Positions 59,503 through 64,000 of a stretch of DNA of 64,000 bases are shown in pieces. The DNA comes from CAZWRV01 sp964636325 (GTDB lineage Bacteria; Verrucomicrobiota; Lentisphaeria; Victivallales; GWF2-50-93): contig CAZWRV010000021.1 of assembly GCA_964636325.1 (NCBI GenBank), positions 1-64,000 on the forward strand, read 5' to 3'. The first letter of the stretch is position 1. Each line of letters opens with the position of its first letter. A program made the position numbers and the translations under genes. Under the pieces are notes generated by a model. The model was given only the letters and a program-made list of their open reading frames with translations. It was not told the DNA's origin and did no database searches.

Positions 59503-61683
59503 ATGAATTCATTTTACAGATTCCTGCTGATATTGCTGCTTGCCGGATGCGCGTTCTCCCCCATGGCCCGGGCCGAAGTCGTCGTATACAATTGGAAACT
59601 GGTGGGAGCCGAAAACATATCTGTCGACGCCGGAGTGACTTATGTCAGATATGCGCTGTTCGCGAAAGGCTTCCTCGTCCTGAACTTCAATCCTGCGACG
59701 GGCGCATATACGAATCCGGTGCTCGTAAAATACTGGAACTACGCCGACAAAAAATATATGAACACTGAAAACTTCCTCGGCGGGGACGGCGTAGTGAACT
59801 TCGAGACCAAGGACTTCTCCGGGAAAAGCTATGTCATCATTTCAGGGTTCATCAGCAGAAACTCGGCGGAAATCTATTCCGGCCCCGTCTCCACCGTATC
59901 CGCCGCCCAGGCCGGGGGCATCAACCCTCTCAATATCTCCAAGAGCCTCACGGGCAACGCCGCATGGGACAGGGCAGTCGTGGTTGAACTTCTCTCTTCC
60001 GGCAGGGGCAAGACATATCTCCAGTTCAACGCCGCAAGAACCCAGAGGGCCAATACGTCCGGGCAGACTGTCGCACAGGTCGTTGCCGACCTGGAGAACA
60101 ATGTCGCCGCCAAGGGCTACATCCGCATGCCGCCTACCGCCCTGGACGACTCCGTCGAAACCGACATGAACACACCGGTTACAGTCAGCGTCATAGCCAA
60201 CGACTATGAGCCGAACCCGCTGGGAGTCTTCACAAACATCGAACTCGTGTCCGGCGCGACAAACGGAACCGCCGTCGTAAACTGGGATCCCGTAACCCAG
60301 CTCGGCGACAAGACAATCACATATGCGCCCAATACTGACTGGTTCGGAACCGACACCTTCATCTACAAAGTCACGGACAACTACGGCGGAACCGCCACGG
60401 CCAATGTCATAGTCAGGGTCAACTACACCTACGACACGTATATCGTCAGCGGCGACCTGACAGTGACCAACACCGCATGCATTTTGCCCTCGATCAACCG
60501 CGGCGGCGGCGGATCAAGCAACCAGTTCTTCTCCTTCGTATCCGTCCAAGAGGGAGGCAATGCAATCGAACGATATGACCGCGGTCATGGCATCACAACA
60601 GAAGTGGCCGCAGGATACCCTGGCCAGACGCTTTCACCCGTCGGCAAGACCATCTCCGACAATGGCAACTACATCGTCTTCGAATCCGGATCAAGCACCA
60701 TCTCCACCGTGGATCTAAATAATTTCACCGACATATTCCGCTTCGACTTTTTGACAAACTCATCCATCAGGGTCAGCGTCCCTAACGGCGTGGCCGACCA
60801 GGACGCCAACGGCAACTCCTACGGTGCCATACTCTCAGGAGACGGAAATTTGGTCGTATTTTATTCCAACGCTAACAACCTTGCGGGAGGGGCGACAGGC
60901 ACATACGACATCTTCCTCAGGAATGTGACCGCAAGTTCCACAACCCTTATTAGCAAGCAGTCCGGTGCCGCCCCGGATCCGGCGAACGCAGATTCCATCA
61001 ATCCCTGCATATCCGGCGATGGACTTTACATCGTATACGAGTCCAAGGCGACCAACCTCGATCCCGCCGCCACTAACGGGAAGTCGCAGATATTCGTCTA
61101 CGACCTGACGAACCAGATCACCGGCCTGGTCAGCAGGCGGAGCGGCGGCGGCGCCCAAGGCAACGGAGATTCTTTCTCCGCCTATATCGCCGGCCCCGAC
61201 TCCAACAGCGACTACTGGATTGTATACAGCTCATACGCGTCAAACCTCGTGGACAACGACACCAACGATGTCGCGGACATTTTCCTTTACAACATGACTA
61301 CCGGCATAACCACACGCGTCAGCATGACCAACGACAACCAGCAGGCCAACCAGCAGTCGCTAAACCCGCAGATATCCGAAGACGCAAAATATATCGTCTT
61401 CGAGTCCGACGCATCCAACCTCGTCAAGAACGACATCAACGGGAGCAGGGACATCTTCCTCCGCATATTCACGAACCCTCCTGCCGCTCCGGTCGGCACG
61501 TTCTGCGTAACGGTCAACAGCAAGGGCGAGAAGCTGAAGGGCGACTCGTTCCATCCCTCCATCGGAACCGACGGCAACTACAACTACATCACTTATGCGT
61601 CTGATGCCGCGAACGTAGTCGCTGACGACACGGATCATTTCACCGACATCTATGTTCAGGTCAGAAAAGGCCTCTTCCAATAA
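59503..61683 (+). CDS. Exported protein: novel N-terminal domain, Ig-like domain and WD40-like beta-propeller
   Basis: 726 residues. The N-terminus has a lipobox LLAGC (Cys16) and also a signal-peptidase I-like ARA-E, so it may be a lipoprotein. Residues about 25-205 form a domain shared with the next gene. About 208-310 is a bacterial Ig/cadherin-like domain (TALDDSVETDMNTPVTVSVI, PNTDWFGTDTFIYKVTDNYG). From about 325 to the end are TolB-like WD40/PD40 propeller blades (DAKYIVFESDASNLVKNDIN, VADIFLYNMTTGITTRVSMT). It would bind or scaffold on the cell surface. No catalytic motif. Confidence 0.78.
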   Translation: MNSFYRFLLILLLAGCAFSPMARAEVVVYNWKLVGAENISVDAGVTYVRYALFAKGFLVLNFNPATGAYTNPVLVKYWNYADKKYMNTENFLGGDGVVNFETKDFSGKSYVIISGFISRNSAEIYSGPVSTVSAAQAGGINPLNISKSLTGNAAWDRAVVVELLSSGRGKTYLQFNAARTQRANTSGQTVAQVVADLENNVAAKGYIRMPPTALDDSVETDMNTPVTVSVIANDYEPNPLGVFTNIELVSGATNGTAVVNWDPVTQLGDKTITYAPNTDWFGTDTFIYKVTDNYGGTATANVIVRVNYTYDTYIVSGDLTVTNTACILPSINRGGGGSSNQFFSFVSVQEGGNAIERYDRGHGITTEVAAGYPGQTLSPVGKTISDNGNYIVFESGSSTISTVDLNNFTDIFRFDFLTNSSIRVSVPNGVADQDANGNSYGAILSGDGNLVVFYSNANNLAGGATGTYDIFLRNVTASSTTLISKQSGAAPDPANADSINPCISGDGLYIVYESKATNLDPAATNGKSQIFVYDLTNQITGLVSRRSGGGAQGNGDSFSAYIAGPDSNSDYWIVYSSYASNLVDNDTNDVADIFLYNMTTGITTRVSMTNDNQQANQQSLNPQISEDAKYIVFESDASNLVKNDINGSRDIFLRIFTNPPAAPVGTFCVTVNSKGEKLKGDSFHPSIGTDGNYNYITYASDAANVVADDTDHFTDIYVQVRKGLFQ

Positions 61684-61701
61684 CAATAGGAGCCCAGACA
61701 C

Positions 61702-62310
61702 ATGAAGAAGATAGTCCTCATACTGGCCGGCCTGTTCCTCATGAACGGCCATTCCTTCGCCAATATCCTCGTATATTCAGGCATCATCGGCACACAGACC
61801 TACCAGATGTCAAGCAACGGAAACACGAGGACAATGCAGTCATACAGAATGAACATGGTGATGGACTACGATGAAACCACAAGGACTTTTACTCAGGTCA
61901 AACTTATCAAATATTGGAAGGAAAAGGGGCAGAGGTTTTACCTGGTCTCCGACTACCAGGGAACAGTTACGGTAAACTTCATGACTCTTCCACAGGGCAA
62001 AAGGGTATTCATGCAATGCTTCACGGACGGAGAGTCAAAGAACTACGAGTTCAGCGACAGTCCTCCTATGCAGAGCTTCAAGCCGGGAATAATCGGATCC
62101 AACATGTCGTATGCCGGTGCGTTCGACGGTGCCCAGCTGAACGAATATTCAGTTCCGCTCCTGGGGCAAAGGACGATTTATTCCGCAAGCCTCAAATTCG
62201 CCCTGAACCCGCAATGGACGCGCGACAACAGCACCAGCACGGTCGATACAGTAGTTATGGAGCTGGTTCAGTATCTCTCCGACCACGGCTACCAGAACTT
62301 CGTCCCTTGA
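61702..62310 (+). CDS. Small exported protein, paralogue of the N-terminal domain of the preceding gene
   Basis: 202 residues with signal peptide KKIVLILAGLFLMNGHSFA. It lines up with residues about 25-205 of the 59503 protein: VKLIKYWKEKGQRFY against PVLVKYWNYADKKYM; GTVTVNFMTLPQGKRVFMQC against GVVNFETKDFSGKSYVIISG; SSTSTVDTVVMELVQYLSDHG-like end against TVAQVVADLENNVAAKG. I know no family for this domain. Eighteen bases separate it from the previous stop, so they are co-transcribed. Role unknown; perhaps a partner or subunit of the larger protein. Confidence 0.65.
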   Translation: MKKIVLILAGLFLMNGHSFANILVYSGIIGTQTYQMSSNGNTRTMQSYRMNMVMDYDETTRTFTQVKLIKYWKEKGQRFYLVSDYQGTVTVNFMTLPQGKRVFMQCFTDGESKNYEFSDSPPMQSFKPGIIGSNMSYAGAFDGAQLNEYSVPLLGQRTIYSASLKFALNPQWTRDNSTSTVDTVVMELVQYLSDHGYQNFVP

Positions 62311-62321
62311 AGCCTCGAACG

Positions 62322-62360
62322 TAAATATTCAGTGAACTACGCTCTTTCACTGAATATTTA
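62322..62360. repeat. Palindrome TAAATATTCAGTGAA / TTCACTGAATATTTA between convergent genes
   Basis: Perfect 15-bp stem with the loop CTACGCTCT (AGAGCGTAG on the other strand). It spans the 3' ends of the small exported protein and of the gspK-like gene, whose stop lies two bases beyond. Confidence 0.88.
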
Positions 62361-62361
62361 T

Positions 62362-63396
62362 CTAGAACATCTTCCAGTCGAAGTAGTTCAGCTCCTTGGC
62401 GGTTATCCTGCTGTCCAGCTTCAGGGAAAACGTGAATATCCTCTCGCTGTTCCCGGCTCCGGGCACTATCCGTACTATGAAGGTGTAGTAGCCCGACTCC
62501 TTGAAGGAATATTTGTTCTTTAGCTTTGCAAGCACTTCAGGATCCAGCAGCTCCTCAAGGGGCTTCTTCTCCTTCTCCCAGATTTTCCGGGCCTCGATGA
62601 CCTTGTCCGCCTCGACGGCGGACATGCCCAGCTCGGACATGATCTCGTTCTTTGTGACCGAGAAGAAATTCTTCTTGCCCAGAACCTTGGGCATGCCCTT
62701 GGGCGGAATGATCTGGATTTCCTTCATCATCCCGAACTCGTCGGGTTTGAAAAAGCTGTTCGCGCCTGGGATCCACATTATCTCCTCCCTGAACTGGAAC
62801 TGGCTGTTTCTCGGGAGGGGGGGCAGGCCCAGGCTGAGATATTCGTCCTTCTCGGCGCCGTGGAGCTTGACAAACGAATCCGGATCCACATAGTCGTCCA
62901 GGCAGTCCAGGAAGGCCAGATAGTCGTCGAACGACTGCTCTCCGTCCTCGAACTCGTCTTTGCTCCGCTTCAGGTTGGCGGACGGGATTTTCCCTGAAAT
63001 GTCGGCTCCGGAGGTCATGTCATAGACCCTGACTTCGACCTTGATCCCGGCGCTTTCAAAGCTGTGGGTTGTGCCGTCGGCCAGGAAACGCTCTTCTTCT
63101 TCCCCCTCCCCGGCTCCGGTGTCCGCCGCCCCTGTCAGCCCCATTGAACGTTCCGGATATTTCCTCTTGTCATACATCAGGAGCCACATCGCCCTGGCAC
63201 CGGCCCCCTCCGCATAATACGAGGAAAGCCCCCTGTTGCTGGTCTCCCTGGATATATGATTCACAATCTGAGACAGCGTCACGGAGGACGCGGCGAGCAG
63301 CGTCACCAGCATGACAAAGCAAAGGACGGCTATCAAGGCCGAACCGCGCGGAGAATAGGCTGTTTCCCCGCTTATGCCATTGTTTTCGCTTTTCAT
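62362..63396 (-). CDS. gspK: Type II secretion minor pseudopilin GspK-like protein
   Basis: 344 residues. The N-terminus has the pseudopilin pattern: Gly followed by hydrophobic GSALIAVLCFVMLVTLLAAS, without the usual Glu5, as in GspK, which caps the pseudopilus tip. The middle (DYLAFLDCLDDYVDPDS, ADKVIEARKIWEKEKKP) and the late FFSVTKNEIMSELGMSAVEA match the helix-rich GspK domain. The partner gspJ-like end lies 400 bp upstream. This T2SS could carry the exported proteins encoded between 48.7 and 62.3 kb. There is no strong ribosome site before ATG 63396. Confidence 0.75.
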   Translation of the reverse strand: MKSENNGISGETAYSPRGSALIAVLCFVMLVTLLAASSVTLSQIVNHISRETSNRGLSSYYAEGAGARAMWLLMYDKRKYPERSMGLTGAADTGAGEGEEEERFLADGTTHSFESAGIKVEVRVYDMTSGADISGKIPSANLKRSKDEFEDGEQSFDDYLAFLDCLDDYVDPDSFVKLHGAEKDEYLSLGLPPLPRNSQFQFREEIMWIPGANSFFKPDEFGMMKEIQIIPPKGMPKVLGKKNFFSVTKNEIMSELGMSAVEADKVIEARKIWEKEKKPLEELLDPEVLAKLKNKYSFKESGYYTFIVRIVPGAGNSERIFTFSLKLDSRITAKELNYFDWKMF

Positions 63397-63792
63397 CTTT
63401 ATCTTTATCTTAATCCTCTCCTCTCATCCTCTTCATACTATTCTTGCTTCCCATATTCACATTCCTCCTCATGCACACGGTCGCGCGACGTGCTCCGAAC
63501 CAAGTCAACCAGCATGGAAACTATCCTACAGGGTTATTATTCAATGATCCAATTTCAAAACCGCGGTAGCGGCAAGCGCATTCATCCATTTTATCAACCA
63601 AGATGGATGGACACGCTTGTCATGATCGTCTTGGATGTTTTGAAATTACCTCTGATGATATTGATTAAGATTAGGATACTTTCTTAAAAACTTCTATCAC
63701 AAAAGCGTGCATGTGTCTATGGAATTCATTGAATTTTGGGTTGCGGGCAAAGCCCGCCTTAGGATTATTAATTAAGTCAAGAGTCTTTTCCT
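63397..63792. other. Unassigned 0.4 kb between gspJ-like and gspK-like genes
   Basis: No gene recognised. Pyrimidine-rich TCTTTATCTTAATCCTCTCC sequence lies directly before gspK. An open frame at 63513-63687 gives MIVLDVLKLPLMILIKIR-like sequence without support. A hairpin GCGGGC-AAA-GCCCGC with CTTAGGATTATTAATTAAG is at about 63746-63780. An intact T2SS operon would have no such gap, so an element has probably inserted here. Confidence 0.45.
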
Positions 63793-64000
63793 CTACTTTG
63801 CCGTCGAGATCTTGGCCTGTCTGCTTCCGAAGGACTCATGCTTTCCGGAGCCTGCCGTCCTTCTCAGCCACGAATATACGTCCCCGTTCTTCCATTCCAC
63901 CGTAATCTGCACGGCAAGCGGCAGCGGTGGCCCGTCGCCAAGGATCACCTCGTCCCAGTCGCCCTTCCATTCGATCTCGCCGCTCTCGCTTTTGCTCAGG
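63793..64000 (-). CDS. C-terminal end of a GspJ-like pseudopilin, cut by the window edge
   Basis: Partial: 69 codons to the stop TAG at 63793. The visible part (EIEWKGDWDEVILGDGPPLP, LAVQITVEWKNGDVYSWLRR, TAGSGKHESFGSRQAKIST) has the LPxAVxI...W pattern of the GspJ C-terminal beta-sheet. Its position upstream of gspK fits the J-K gene order of T2SS operons. The identification is by short similarity and position only. Confidence 0.5.
   Translation of the reverse strand, partial: LSKSESGEIEWKGDWDEVILGDGPPLPLAVQITVEWKNGDVYSWLRRTAGSGKHESFGSRQAKISTAK

Overview
This 64 kb window looks like a chromosome segment of a Gram-negative bacterium of the PVC superphylum, most likely Lentisphaerota (a Victivallis-like lineage). 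The lineage call is inference. It rests on lipopolysaccharide heptose genes, three uroporphyrinogen-decarboxylase-fold paralogues lying among glycan-degradation genes, very large secreted proteins built of BACON-like repeats, a streptopain-type protease, type II secretion pseudopilin genes, and intergenic regions packed with several families of short palindromic repeats. Coding is GC-rich and about 50 genes, fragments included, can be supported. There is one tRNA (Arg-ACG), no rRNA and no CRISPR array.

Layout. 0.05-2.6 kb: small membrane proteins, the heptose genes hldE1-like and gmhB, and a broken SGNH-hydrolase gene whose start overlaps the gmhB stop. 2.9-10.3 kb: a URO-D-fold protein divergent from araB-araD, then ftsK and a rodZ-like gene, then an Rhs fragment. 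10.5-18.7 kb: formyltransferase-like protein, Nudix hydrolase, a cation/calcium exchanger with a secreted esterase, a single-domain voltage-gated channel, a glycosyltransferase and purA. 18.9-29.4 kb: 2-hydroxyacid dehydrogenase, lipoprotein, nitronate monooxygenase-like oxidoreductase, a GT2 plus GT-C-like pair, an ECF sigma/anti-sigma operon, a stand-alone CoaC flavoprotein and a Gfo/Idh/MocA oxidoreductase. 29.9-45.8 kb: a carbohydrate-catabolism region with a 1178-aa CBM9/DUF6067-like protein, VapBC-type pair, tRNA-Arg, DeoR regulator, GH2, URO-D-fold, GH38 and URO-D-fold genes, a stretch of gene debris, and a CrtI-like oxidoreductase. 45.8-48.0 kb: HEAT-repeat membrane protein, FHA protein and ECF sigma factor. 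48.7-62.3 kb: four large or medium exported proteins. 62.3-64.0 kb: gspK-like and the end of a gspJ-like gene.

How the genes fit together. The 35.4-44.4 kb block reads as a regulated glycan-use locus: a DeoR repressor with its own operator, two exo-glycosidases and two URO-D-fold proteins carrying the His-x-Cys motif of zinc/cobalamin methyltransferases. The 48.7-62.3 kb block is a run of exported repeat proteins with LamG/ConA-like and protease modules, next to pseudopilin genes that could belong to their secretion route.

The most distinctive feature is the repeat ecology. At least six palindromic families occur. One has a constant loop and two different but internally complementary stems. 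One copy of another family lies in frame inside a long intact coding sequence, and another has broken a gene. Several truncated genes (SGNH hydrolase, Rhs, redoxin, GH-like, Gfo/Idh) mark sites of past rearrangement.
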